NCBI GenBank assembly: GCA_016783145.1 | Contig: JADHXD010000006.1 | Coordinates: forward strand, 1-64,000 | Direction of reading: 5' to 3' | Length of the DNA: 64,000 nucleotides | Origin: Anaerolineae bacterium | GTDB lineage: Bacteria > Chloroflexota > Anaerolineae > JAFGEY01 | Shown: one piece after another, positions 53,001 through 62,522 of the stretch | How the letters are laid out: every line of letters starts with the position of its first letter | Numbering within the stretch: the first letter of the stretch is position 1 | The notes under the pieces: generated by a model | What the model was told of the DNA's origin: nothing | Databases searched by the model: none | Seen by the model: the letters and a program-made list of their open reading frames with translations, nothing else | Position numbers and translations under genes: made by a program

Positions 53001-53963
53001 GTGAAGGTCCTGATAGGTGGCAACCAAATGGGGCTGGAGAACGCCATTCGCGATCTGAGAGAGAAGTACCCCGGCGTCGAGTTTGTCCACTGTGCAAATC
53101 GAGCGGACACGGCACAGTACATCGCGGACGCGGATGTCTACATGGGTTGGATGAACAGAGACATCTTTGTGGCGGCCAAGAACCTGAAATGGGTTCAGTC
53201 GCCGAGCTCGGGCATCGACTACTACCTTGCGATCCCCGAGTTGGTAGAGAGCGACGTCCTTCTTTCGAGCGCGCGGGGCACCCACGGCGCTTGCCTGGCC
53301 GAAAGCACACTGGCTATGATCCTCGCCTTCACGCGAGGCATCCGAGATGCCGTGCTGCGACAGCAGGACCACCTGTGGGCGATCCGCGAGATCCGTCCCA
53401 AGCTGGTGGAGCTGACCGGCAGCACCTTGGGAATCGTTGGCTTTGGTATGGTGGGCCGCTCCCTGGCTGAGCGAGCGCGGGTCTTTGGGATGCGCATCGT
53501 TGCCCTGGATCTCTATCCCACCGACAAGCCTGACTATGTCAGCGAGCTGTGGGGATTCGACCGCCTGGACGATCTGCTGCGCCAGTCAGACTATCTGGTC
53601 GTGACCGTTCCTCGCACGCCCCAGACGTTGGGCATGATCGGCGCAGAGCAACTGGCGCTGATGAAACCCACCGCGATGCTGGTCGGGATCTCACGCGGCG
53701 GCATCATCGACCAGGACGCACTGGCCCAGGCCCTGCGGGAGAAACGCCTGGCAGCGGCAGCGCTCGATGTCTTTATGCCCGAGCCCTTGCCCGAAGACAG
53801 CGAGCTGTGGGATGTCGAGAATCTGCTGATCACACCCCATATGGCCGGAGGCACTCAGTTTGAGGGGCAGCACGTGCTGGACATCTTTTACGAGAACCTG
53901 GGTCGTTTTGTGCGTGGCGAACTGCCCCTGCGCAACCAGATCGACAAGATACGCGGCTTCTAG
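53001..53963 (+). CDS. D-2-hydroxyacid dehydrogenase (NAD-binding)
   Basis: GTG 53001 after AAGGAGG; TLGIVGFGMVGRSLAERARVFGMRI; ALDVFMPEPLPEDSELWDVENLLITPHMAG. Confidence 0.85.
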   Translation: MKVLIGGNQMGLENAIRDLREKYPGVEFVHCANRADTAQYIADADVYMGWMNRDIFVAAKNLKWVQSPSSGIDYYLAIPELVESDVLLSSARGTHGACLAESTLAMILAFTRGIRDAVLRQQDHLWAIREIRPKLVELTGSTLGIVGFGMVGRSLAERARVFGMRIVALDLYPTDKPDYVSELWGFDRLDDLLRQSDYLVVTVPRTPQTLGMIGAEQLALMKPTAMLVGISRGGIIDQDALAQALREKRLAAAALDVFMPEPLPEDSELWDVENLLITPHMAGGTQFEGQHVLDIFYENLGRFVRGELPLRNQIDKIRGF

Positions 53964-53993
53964 CGCTCCTTTGCGCCCCAGGAGAAAGTAGGC

Positions 53994-55058
53994 ATGAGAA
54001 CAGCCCTCTTGGAGTCTGAAGGCCGCTTGGTGTTGGCTGATCTGGAACCGCCTGCAATCCAGAGCACCGATCAGCTCTTGATCCAGGTCAAGACAGTGGG
54101 CATCTGCGGATCAGAGGTGCACGCCTACCGGGGTACTCACCCCTTCCGAAAGGCACCCACTGTCCTTGGCCACGAGGCCGCTGGTGTGGTGTCTGCCGTG
54201 GGAGAGGCTGTGACCCACTTTGAGCCCGGAGACCGGGTGATCGTGGACCCGCAGTGGGTCTGTGGGGAGTGCGCCCATTGCCTTGCAGGAGACATCAACC
54301 TGTGCCCCTCCAAGCGCGTACTCGGGACTCCTGCCTGGCCCGGCGCGTTTGGCGAGTACATCGTCGCGCCGGAGGAGGCCGTCTTCCTCCTCCCAGACCA
54401 CCTGTCCTACGTGCAGGGCAGCCTGATCGAGCCTCTGACCGTCGCCGTGCACATCGCCAGGCGGGCTGGTCTACGTTCGGGGGAGTCGGTGGCAGTCCTG
54501 GGAACCGGGTCTATCGGCGGCATGGTGGCTGGGGTCTCCAGTGCGATCGGGGCTGACCCCATCATCGTCGCCGATATCCGGCAGCACTGCCTGGATGCGG
54601 CGCGCGAGCGATTGGGGGCCACCCACGACATCCTGCTTCCCAGCAAAGACCTGGCGGAGGAGGTCAGAGCGCTCACTCACGGTGAGGGCGTAGATGTGGT
54701 TTTCCTCACCGCGGATGATGCTTCGCTGGCCAGCACGGCCGTAGAGATGGCAAAGCGGCGAGGGCGCATCACGGTGGTAGCCCTGATGACCGCCGAACCA
54801 ATGCAGTTGCCAGCCTATTCGATCCTCAGTAGGGAACTGCACGTCATCGGCAGCACCATGTGCAACAACGAGGACGTGAGGGAAGCCATCGACCTGGCGC
54901 GAAGCGGCCAGGTCGATGTCGAAGCGATCGCCACTCACGTCCTGCCCATCGAGCAGGCGCAGAGAGGGATCGAGTTGGCCCGTACCAAGGACGACAACGC
55001 GATCAAGGTCATCCTCTCGTTCGAAGAGGCGTCCGCTCGCCCAAGAATGGGAGGTTGA
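53994..55058 (+). CDS. zinc-dependent medium-chain alcohol dehydrogenase
   Basis: GHEAAGVVSAVGEAVTHFEPGDRV; structural zinc CGECAHCLAGDINLC. Confidence 0.85.
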   Translation: MRTALLESEGRLVLADLEPPAIQSTDQLLIQVKTVGICGSEVHAYRGTHPFRKAPTVLGHEAAGVVSAVGEAVTHFEPGDRVIVDPQWVCGECAHCLAGDINLCPSKRVLGTPAWPGAFGEYIVAPEEAVFLLPDHLSYVQGSLIEPLTVAVHIARRAGLRSGESVAVLGTGSIGGMVAGVSSAIGADPIIVADIRQHCLDAARERLGATHDILLPSKDLAEEVRALTHGEGVDVVFLTADDASLASTAVEMAKRRGRITVVALMTAEPMQLPAYSILSRELHVIGSTMCNNEDVREAIDLARSGQVDVEAIATHVLPIEQAQRGIELARTKDDNAIKVILSFEEASARPRMGG

Positions 55059-55059
55059 T

Positions 55060-55899
55060 GTGTCATTGGCACCCATGTCCGTTCGCGAGCTCGAGAGAAT
55101 GGCGGTGACGATCCGCTGTGACATTATCGAGATGATCGCCACCGCGCAAGCCGGACATCCGGGTGGTTCGCTCTCTGCGGCGGACATCGTCACAGCCCTT
55201 TACTTCCAGGTGATGCGCCTGGATCCACAGAATCCGGAATGGCCCGACCGGGACCGCTTCATCCTCTCCAAGGGCCACGCCTGCCCCGTCTGGTATGCGG
55301 CGTTGGCTGAGCGGGGCTACTTTGACAGGGCGCACCTCGGCACCTTGCGACGGCTTGACAGCATTCTTCAAGGCCACCCTGATATGCGCAAGACGCCCGG
55401 TATCGATATGACGACCGGCTCTCTGGGTCAAGGGCTCTCCGCGGGCCTGGGGATGGCCCTGAGTGGCAAGCTGCGCCAGAAGGACTATCACGTGTGGGTC
55501 ATCATCGGCGATGGCGAAACGCAGGAAGGATCGGTCTGGGAGGCAGCGATGGCCGCTGCCAGGTGGAAGACGGACAATCTCACCGCTATCCTGGACCGCA
55601 ACCACCTCCAGAACGACGGCTGCGTGGACGAACAGATGCCCATCGAGCCGCTGGCCGACAAGTGGCGGGCCTTTGGATGGCACGTGATCGAGATCGATGG
55701 GCACGACATGGGACAGATCGTCGAGGCACTGGACACTGCCAAGACCATCAAGGGGCAGCCTACCATCCTCATCGCCCATACGGTCAAGGGCAAAGGGGTC
55801 TCCTTTATGGAGAACATCGTCGACTGGCACGGCAAGGCGCCCTGCGAAGAAGAAGCAGCCTGTGCCCTGGTAGAGATCCGGAGTTGCCTCGATGAGTAG
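55060..55899 (+). CDS. transketolase, N-terminal (TPP-binding) subunit
   Basis: GHPGGSLSAADIVTALYFQVM; GDGETQEGSVWEA; GTG 55060 or ATG 55075. Confidence 0.85.
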   Translation: MSLAPMSVRELERMAVTIRCDIIEMIATAQAGHPGGSLSAADIVTALYFQVMRLDPQNPEWPDRDRFILSKGHACPVWYAALAERGYFDRAHLGTLRRLDSILQGHPDMRKTPGIDMTTGSLGQGLSAGLGMALSGKLRQKDYHVWVIIGDGETQEGSVWEAAMAAARWKTDNLTAILDRNHLQNDGCVDEQMPIEPLADKWRAFGWHVIEIDGHDMGQIVEALDTAKTIKGQPTILIAHTVKGKGVSFMENIVDWHGKAPCEEEAACALVEIRSCLDE

Positions 55900-56914
55900 A
55901 TCCGAGCGATCGCCATACCATCACATTCTTCCTCAGGTCATCCCCCTGCTGTCTTCCGGCGAGCTGTTCACGGCAGCAGACAGCCAGGCCACACGCTACG
56001 CTTACGCCGAGGCGATCATCGAACTCGGAGAGCGCAATCCCGACGTCGTCGTCCTCGACGCCGACGTATCCAGGTCGGTCAAGACCACCGAGTTCGCCGC
56101 CCGATTCCCCGACCGCTCGTTCAACTTTGGCATCGCCGAGCAGAACATGATGGCTGCCGCCGCCGGTATGGCAACCACCGGCCTGATCCCCTTTGCGACG
56201 ACGTACGCTGTGTTTGCCACGATGCGGGCCCTGGATCAAGTGCGTAACAGCATCCACTATCCTCACTTGAACGTCAAGATCGCCTCTAGCCACGGTGGGA
56301 TCACCCCCGGGCCGGATGGGCCGACACACCAGGGCCAGGAAGACCTTGCCATCATGCGCGCGATCGCCGGGTCCACCGTGGTCGCGGCAGCAGACTCGCC
56401 CACAACGATACTGGCCACGTGGGCTGCCGCAACGTGGGACGGGCCAGTCTACCTCAGCTTCACTCGCGACCCCGTGCCCGTCCTCTTTGATGCGGGCTAT
56501 CCGTTCCAGATCGGCAAAGCAGTCGTGATACGCGATGGTACCGATGCCACAATCATCGCCATCCGCGACATGGTGTCCCAGGCTCTGGTCGCCGCCGAGC
56601 GTCTGGCAGGAGAGGGATGGAGTGTACGCGTCATCGACTGCCACACCCTCAAGCCGCTGGACACCCGAGCGATCGTGGAAGCGGCCGAGGAAACGGGCGC
56701 GATCGTCACCGCAGAAAGCGGCATCATCTTTGGCGGCCTGGGCAGCGCTGTTGCCGAGACGCTTGTGGAGAACTGTCCGGTTCCAATGAAGCGGGTCGGA
56801 GTCCCCGACACATTCACTGAGTCTGGGCCTTACCTGGCCCTGCTCGAAAAGTACGGCCTGTCCGCACAGCACATTGCGGCAGCGGTGAAAGAAGTCATCG
56901 CTCGCAAGGGCTGA
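55892..56914 (+). CDS. transketolase, C-terminal (pyrimidine-binding) subunit
   Basis: VVLDADVSRSVKTTEFAARFPDRSFNFGIAEQNMMAAAAGMA. Confidence 0.85.
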   Translation: MSRSERSPYHHILPQVIPLLSSGELFTAADSQATRYAYAEAIIELGERNPDVVVLDADVSRSVKTTEFAARFPDRSFNFGIAEQNMMAAAAGMATTGLIPFATTYAVFATMRALDQVRNSIHYPHLNVKIASSHGGITPGPDGPTHQGQEDLAIMRAIAGSTVVAAADSPTTILATWAAATWDGPVYLSFTRDPVPVLFDAGYPFQIGKAVVIRDGTDATIIAIRDMVSQALVAAERLAGEGWSVRVIDCHTLKPLDTRAIVEAAEETGAIVTAESGIIFGGLGSAVAETLVENCPVPMKRVGVPDTFTESGPYLALLEKYGLSAQHIAAAVKEVIARKG

Positions 56915-56940
56915 ACGGAAATGCCCAAGGAGGATCGGGA

Positions 56941-58296
56941 ATGGCGAGAAAACGTTCCACCCATCCCAACGTGATCGTGTTCTTTACCGATCAGCAGCGC
57001 TGGGACACAACAGGCGTCCACGGTAACCCACTGGGTCTCACCCCAAACTTTGACCGGATGGCACAGCAGGGAACGCACGCATTCAATGCCTTCACCTGTC
57101 AGCCCGTGTGTGCGCCGGCGCGTGCCTCGCTGCAGACGGGGCTGTATGCCACCGAGACGGGCGTATTCCGCAACGGCCTCGCTCTCGCCTCCGAGACCAG
57201 GACCCTGGCCCATCACTTTGGCGAGGCTGGCTACCGCACCGCCTATATCGGCAAATGGCATCTTGCAGATCAGGATCCGATCCCCGAGCACCAACAAGGA
57301 GGGTACGAGTACTGGCTTGGCTCGAACCTTCTCGAGTTCACGTCCGAGCCATACAACACGGTGATGTACGACAAAAAGGGAAGTCCCGTCAAGCTCCCCG
57401 GCTACCGCGTGGACGCGTTGACCGATGAGGCGATCCGGTATATCGACGCTCACCAGGACGAGCCGTTCTATATGTTTCTCTCCTTCCTGGAGCCGCACCA
57501 CCAGAACCACGTCGACGACTATGTTCCCCCCGAAGGGTACCGCGAACCGTACACGGGCCGGTGGGTGCCCCCCGATCTCGCGGCTCTTGGCGGTTCGGCG
57601 CACCAGCATCTGGGCGGCTACTATGGCATCGTCAAGCGTCTGGACGAGGCGCTCGGCCGGCTGCTGGATGCACTCAAGAGCCTCGGCTTGTCGGACGATA
57701 CCATCGTGCTCTACACCTCCGATCACGGCTCTCACTTTAAGACCCGGAACTCAGAGTACAAGCGATCTTGCCACGAGAGCTCGATCCGTGTGCCGACCGC
57801 TCTCCAGGGGCCCGGCTTTGAGGCAGGGGGCCAGGTACGACAGCTCGTCAGCCTGGTGGACCTGCCCCCAACGCTGCTGGACGCGGCTGGCCTGCCCATT
57901 CCCGAGGACATGCAAGGACGCTCGATCCTGCCTCTGTTGGGGGGAGTGAAGGCTGGTTGGCCTGGCGAGGTCTTTGTCCAGATCAGCGAGGCACAGGTCG
58001 GCAGAGCGGTTCGCACCCATCGCTGGAAGTACAGTGTCGTCGCACCGGATAAGTCAGGTTGGGGGGATGCCTCAGCCGACCACTATGTGGAAGAGTTCCT
58101 CTACGATCTCCTGGCTGACCCATATGAGCTGACAAACCTGATCGGTCTGGCATCACACCAGCAGGTCGCTTCGGTGATGAGGGAACGGCTGATCCAGCGC
58201 ATGGTGTTGGCGGGTGAGGACCGGCCGGTCATCGAGCAGGTGGAAGTGAGGCCCAGCGGCCAACGTCGTGTGTCCCCTGAGGAAGCGCTGACCTGA
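56941..58296 (+). CDS. type I sulfatase
   Basis: NVIVFFTDQQRWDTTGVHGNP; formylglycine motif CAPARASLQTG. Confidence 0.9.
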   Translation: MARKRSTHPNVIVFFTDQQRWDTTGVHGNPLGLTPNFDRMAQQGTHAFNAFTCQPVCAPARASLQTGLYATETGVFRNGLALASETRTLAHHFGEAGYRTAYIGKWHLADQDPIPEHQQGGYEYWLGSNLLEFTSEPYNTVMYDKKGSPVKLPGYRVDALTDEAIRYIDAHQDEPFYMFLSFLEPHHQNHVDDYVPPEGYREPYTGRWVPPDLAALGGSAHQHLGGYYGIVKRLDEALGRLLDALKSLGLSDDTIVLYTSDHGSHFKTRNSEYKRSCHESSIRVPTALQGPGFEAGGQVRQLVSLVDLPPTLLDAAGLPIPEDMQGRSILPLLGGVKAGWPGEVFVQISEAQVGRAVRTHRWKYSVVAPDKSGWGDASADHYVEEFLYDLLADPYELTNLIGLASHQQVASVMRERLIQRMVLAGEDRPVIEQVEVRPSGQRRVSPEEALT

Positions 58297-58454
58297 ACGC
58301 CGGTTGCCCGGAACCCTGCACGGTCGCTGTCTACAGGAGGCAGAGTTCCCTACAGTTCGCCAACCACCCACCGCGCATGCGGATGGGAGCGGTGCAAGGG
58401 CGCCAGGCTTCAGGCAAGGGTCATTTCTCTCCCTAAACATGGCCCAGTCAGCAC

Positions 58455-58833
58455 CCGAGCCGGCCGATAAGCCGGATTCTGTCCCCCTTACGGGGGTGGC
58501 GGTCATCTATCTGGGGTGCGAGTTGCCGCGCACCTCGACGCGACCTACCCGGAGCTCAGAGGGGACGAGCAGCCCCCTGTTCCCTCTCGAGAACTTGCCC
58601 CTGCTTGGTCTTGCTCCTGGTGGGGTTTGCCTGGCCGGAGCTGTCACCAGCCCCGCCGGTGGTCTCTTGCACCACCTTTTCACCCTTACCCCGCATCCTC
58701 TCGGATCGAGGCGGTATGCTTTCTGTGGCACTGTTCCGTCGGGTCACCCCGCCTGGCCGTTAGCCAGCACCACGCTCTGTGGAGTCCGGACTTTCCTCAT
58801 CCCTTGCGGAACGCGACCGCCCGGCCGACTCGG
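58455..58833 (-). ncRNA. rnpB: RNase P RNA (bacterial type A)
   Basis: Reverse strand has GAGGAAAGUCCGGACUCC, ACAGAAAGC, and 3' AUAGAUGACCGCC...ACAGAAUCCGGCUUAUCGGCCGG pairing with the 5' GGCCGGGCGG region. Confidence 0.93.
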
Positions 58834-58843
58834 GTACCAGTGC

Positions 58844-58872
58844 AGTATAGCGGATCGCGCCGCGCGCGTCAA
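58844..58872 (-). promoter_or_regulatory. rnpB promoter TTGACG-17-TATACT
   Basis: Reverse strand hexamers (CGTCAA 58867-58872, AGTATA 58844-58849); predicted TSS matches 5' end of rnpB. Confidence 0.8.
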
Positions 58873-58917
58873 ATCCGCGAGCCTGTGACCTCTGACTGCA
58901 GCGACCTCCACCACCCA

Positions 58918-60723
58918 TCAGGGCATCAGCGTGGCCTCGGCGAACTTCATCGTGAAGCGGACATCATTGGTCAGTTCCACATACTCGGCCCTCTTGGCAA
59001 TCTCACCCGCCAGGGCTCTTTGCTCGGCAGAGATCAGGGCCAGTCTGGCTCCGACACCGGCGGCATTGCCCACCTGCTCGAACTGCTCCGGACGGAGGGG
59101 CGGAAACATTCCCACACGCAGCGCGTTGCGGACGTCAATATAGAAGCCAAAAGCGCCGGCGATCACGATCCGATCCAGTTCGTTCACCGTGATGCCCGCC
59201 TCCTCCATGAGCACCTCGGCCCCTGCACGCATCGCACCTTTGGCAAGTTGGATCTCGCTGACATCCGCCCGCGTAAGGACGATGTCGTGCTCGTTGCCAC
59301 TCTCGGAGCCAGGTACGATCAGAAACTCGGGTCCGCGAGCACCTTGCCGCGTCCGCGGGTGCTCGCGAGACATAGCGCCCGTCTTGCTCAGCACGCCGAT
59401 CTTGCGAAGCTGTCCCACAGCGTCGAGTATCCCGGAACCGCACAAGCCGACAGGCAGGACGTCCCCAATGATCTGGTAGGCCACTCGCTCCTCGTTGATC
59501 CACACTCGCTCTATCGCGCCGGGTGCGGCGCGCATTCCTGCCTGGATGTGGGCGCCCTCAAAGGCTGGCCCTGAGGCGGTAGAGCACGTGAGCAGCCGAT
59601 CGCCGACCTTGAGCGCGACCTCGGTGTTGGTGCCGATGTCTAGCCCCATCACCACGTCCCCTGCGTTGTGGATGCCAGAACCCAGCAGCATAGCTACGTG
59701 ATCGGCCCCTACAAAGCCAGCGATATTAGGCAGGACGTGTATGGAGGCATCTGGCACGCAGGTCAGTCCGATGTCTCGCGCCATCACGTCGCAAGGGTCG
59801 CTGAGGGCAGCGACATAGGGCGCGGACCCAAGCTGCTCTGTCGGCAGTCCCAGCAGGAGGTGATGCATGGCCGTGTTGCCGACAATGACTGCCTCGACGA
59901 TGTCCACCGGAGACTGGCTTGCCTTTGCACAGAGCGTGCACGCCAGCTCGTTCAGGCCAGCCACGATCACTTCCTGGAGGCGATCTGCTCCGCCTTCGTT
60001 TTGCACAGCGTGAGTCAACCGGGCCATGACGTCCTCGCCGTAGGCGATCTGCGGATTCATCATGCCCTCTGCGGCCAACATCTTGCCCGTCGTCAGGTCC
60101 ACCAGGTAGCCGGCCACCTTGGTGGTGCCCAGGTCAACGGCAATTCCCAGGGGCGGATTGCCAGGAGGCAAGACAGCCACCACCCGGCCGCGGGCGACCG
60201 CGGTCGTGACTCGCCAATCGTGCGTCCGCAGAAGCACCGGAAGGCGCTGAGCCGCCGAAAGATCGATGCTCGTGCAATCCAGGCCTCGGGCCTGCACTTG
60301 CTCACACAGGCGCGTCGCGTCCGAGCGCAGATCATCACGCCCTGCGCGGGCAAGCTCCATCTCATAGGTGCGGACAGGCGGATCGAATGGGACGTCGAGT
60401 GCCCGGCCTTCCACTTGCGTGCGCTGTGATGTCGTCAGCGACGAGGGAGGAACGTTGACTTTGAGATCGCCCAGCACGACCGCCCTACAGGCCAGCCGCA
60501 TTCCCTCTGCCAGTTGATCTGGGCCGATCCGGGCGCGCTCACTGTCGGTGGCGCGTGACAATGCCCCAGTCATCACCTGCACTCTGCACCGCCCGCACGT
60601 TCCCGCACCTCCGCACACAGCTGCCAGCCCGATCCCGCCACGCTGGGCAACTTGCAGGATCGTCTCTCCCTCTTCAGCCACCACGCGCCTACCGATTGGC
60701 TCAAAGTCAACGATACAGGACAT
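58918..60723 (-). CDS. 2Fe-2S ferredoxin / ASKHA-domain protein, RACo-like corrinoid reductive activator
   Basis: CGGAGTCGRCRVQV ferredoxin motif; GIAVDLGTTKVAGYLVDL; VMGLDIGTNTEVAL; ATG at 60723. Confidence 0.8.
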   Translation of the reverse strand: MSCIVDFEPIGRRVVAEEGETILQVAQRGGIGLAAVCGGAGTCGRCRVQVMTGALSRATDSERARIGPDQLAEGMRLACRAVVLGDLKVNVPPSSLTTSQRTQVEGRALDVPFDPPVRTYEMELARAGRDDLRSDATRLCEQVQARGLDCTSIDLSAAQRLPVLLRTHDWRVTTAVARGRVVAVLPPGNPPLGIAVDLGTTKVAGYLVDLTTGKMLAAEGMMNPQIAYGEDVMARLTHAVQNEGGADRLQEVIVAGLNELACTLCAKASQSPVDIVEAVIVGNTAMHHLLLGLPTEQLGSAPYVAALSDPCDVMARDIGLTCVPDASIHVLPNIAGFVGADHVAMLLGSGIHNAGDVVMGLDIGTNTEVALKVGDRLLTCSTASGPAFEGAHIQAGMRAAPGAIERVWINEERVAYQIIGDVLPVGLCGSGILDAVGQLRKIGVLSKTGAMSREHPRTRQGARGPEFLIVPGSESGNEHDIVLTRADVSEIQLAKGAMRAGAEVLMEEAGITVNELDRIVIAGAFGFYIDVRNALRVGMFPPLRPEQFEQVGNAAGVGARLALISAEQRALAGEIAKRAEYVELTNDVRFTMKFAEATLMP

Positions 60724-60822
60724 CTCTTCTCCCGTGGCTACAGTCATTCAGCGCTCAGGGGCAAAGGAGTGAGCGCCAGAGTGCGGGTCCCTCCTCTGGC
60801 GCCATCTTCAGATCAGAGTGGC

Positions 60823-62217
60823 CTACAGATGAAGCGCGCGTCCGCGCGCGGCGAGCGCGGCCTCGGCGATCGATTCGCCTAGCGTGGGATGGGCGTGGAT
60901 GGTGGCCTCGATCTCGTCGAGCGTCGCCTCCATGGACAGAGCCAACCCGCCTTCCAGGATCAGGTCACTGGCGTGCGGGCCGACGATGTGCACGCCCAGC
61001 ACCTCCTCATACTGGCGCTCGCTGACAACCTTGACAAATCCCTCATAGTCGCCATAGGTCAGTGCCTTGCCATTCGCCCTGAAGGGGAACTGACCAGTCA
61101 GGACATCATATCCCTTTTCCCTCGCCTGCGCTTCCGTCAAACCAACGCTGGCGACCTCCGGACGGGTAAACACACACGAAGGGACACTCTTGTAGTTCAT
61201 TTTGGCCGTGTGGCCACAGGAATTCTCGGCAGCGACAACGCCCTGCGCCGAGGCGACGTGAGCCAGCCACCACTGCCCGGTCACATCGCCAACGGCGTAC
61301 ACCCCGGGCGCACTGGTCTCCATCTGGTCGTTGACGTCGACCCCAGCGCCCGATGTGCGCACGCCGACGGACTCTAGGCCCACATCCTCCACGTTCGCCC
61401 TACGCCCAACGGAGACGAGCACCTTGTCCACTTCAAAGCCCTGCTCGCCTTTCGGGGTGCCGACCGAGACTCGCAGACCCTCCCCTGCTGGGACGATCCC
61501 GTTTGCCCGGCTACCGAGGTATATCTGGACATTTTGTCGCTTCAATGACTTGGCGATCTCGGCGCTGACGTCGACGTCCATCATCGGCAGCATGCGGTCC
61601 AGCATCTCGACCACGGTCACCTGGACGCCAAGGGCCGAAAAGATGGCGGCAAACTCTGCGCCGATCACCCCGCCGCCCACGATCAGCAAGCGCTCCGGCA
61701 GCGCCTCGAGGGCCAGCGCGCCTGTCGAGTCCAGCACGCCAGGGAGATCAAAGCCCGGCAGAGGAAGCCGGATTGGTCTCGACCCCGTAGCGACAATGAC
61801 CTTTGCGGCCTGCACGCGCTGTGTCCCCTCGCCGTTCACCACCTCGACCGTGCGCGCGTCAACAAACCGCCCGCCGCCATCCAAGACTGCCACCCCCGCT
61901 CTCCTGAGCAGGCCTTGGACTCCGGTGGTCAGGCGCCGGACAACCTGCGCCTTGCGCTTCTGCATCGCTGGCCAATCTGCCTCGACCGAACCATCTACTC
62001 TGACCCCGAACGTCTGCGCATCGCGCACAAGTTGGTAGACCTCAGCGCTGCGCAACAGGGCCTTCGTGGGAATGCACCCAACGTTGAGGCATACACCACC
62101 AATGAACTTGTCCTCCACGAGAGCTACTCTCGCCCCGAGCTGGCTGGCACGCAAAGCTGCCACATAGCCGCCCGGTCCACCACCGATCACCAGTACATCG
62201 TACCCTTGTGACATCAC
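60823..62217 (-). CDS. lpd: dihydrolipoyl dehydrogenase
   Basis: VIGGGPGGYVAALRASQLGARVALVEDKFIGGVCLNVGCIPTKALL; C-terminal HAHPTLGESIAEAALAARG. Confidence 0.9.
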   Translation of the reverse strand: MMSQGYDVLVIGGGPGGYVAALRASQLGARVALVEDKFIGGVCLNVGCIPTKALLRSAEVYQLVRDAQTFGVRVDGSVEADWPAMQKRKAQVVRRLTTGVQGLLRRAGVAVLDGGGRFVDARTVEVVNGEGTQRVQAAKVIVATGSRPIRLPLPGFDLPGVLDSTGALALEALPERLLIVGGGVIGAEFAAIFSALGVQVTVVEMLDRMLPMMDVDVSAEIAKSLKRQNVQIYLGSRANGIVPAGEGLRVSVGTPKGEQGFEVDKVLVSVGRRANVEDVGLESVGVRTSGAGVDVNDQMETSAPGVYAVGDVTGQWWLAHVASAQGVVAAENSCGHTAKMNYKSVPSCVFTRPEVASVGLTEAQAREKGYDVLTGQFPFRANGKALTYGDYEGFVKVVSERQYEEVLGVHIVGPHASDLILEGGLALSMEATLDEIEATIHAHPTLGESIAEAALAARGRALHL

Positions 62218-62257
62218 CCCTCCGCACTAGCCTCTCTTCTGCCGGAAACCCGAAAGT

Positions 62258-62285
62258 ATTGTACACGTTTCATAACAGAACGCAA
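62258..62285 (-). promoter_or_regulatory. promoter TTGCGT-16-TACAAT for lpd
   Basis: Reverse strand hexamer match. Confidence 0.55.
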
Positions 62286-62411
62286 ATCTTCTTTCGATGC
62301 CCTACACCACGCTGTGGCAGGTCAATCCACAAGTCGGTGCCATCCTCGTTGGCTTCATAGCCAACGGGTAGCCCTGCCCGGACCAGTGCGCCGCCCGTCC
62401 AGGCCAGGCGA

Positions 62412-62441
62412 TTGGACAGGATAGCTGAAAGGAATTATAAT
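62412..62441 (+). promoter_or_regulatory. promoter TTGGAC-18-TATAAT
   Basis: Upstream of CDS 62523. Confidence 0.5.
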
Positions 62442-62522
62442 AGGCCCACTGTCACAAGCGGCGACGCTGTAGCTTTCCGCTGTAGCCAGGTCAGGGTCCT
62501 GGTTGAGGCGGCTGGAGGATAG

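Noticed and set aside
48362-58296. Sulfoquinovose sulfo-transketolase pathway
   Set aside because: The split transketolase and sulfatase are suggestive, but no GH31 sulfoquinovosidase, SQ isomerase or sulfonate exporter is recognisable.
48362-58296. Phosphonate or phosphinothricin-like biosynthetic cluster (enolase-like protein as CpEP synthase-like)
   Set aside because: No PEP mutase, phosphonopyruvate decarboxylase or nucleotidyltransferase genes are nearby; gene set looks catabolic.
58304-59574. Plus-strand ORFs of 194 and 352 aa and minus ORFs overlapping 58455-58833
   Set aside because: The region is rnpB by conserved RNA motifs, and the remainder is antisense to the RACo-like gene.
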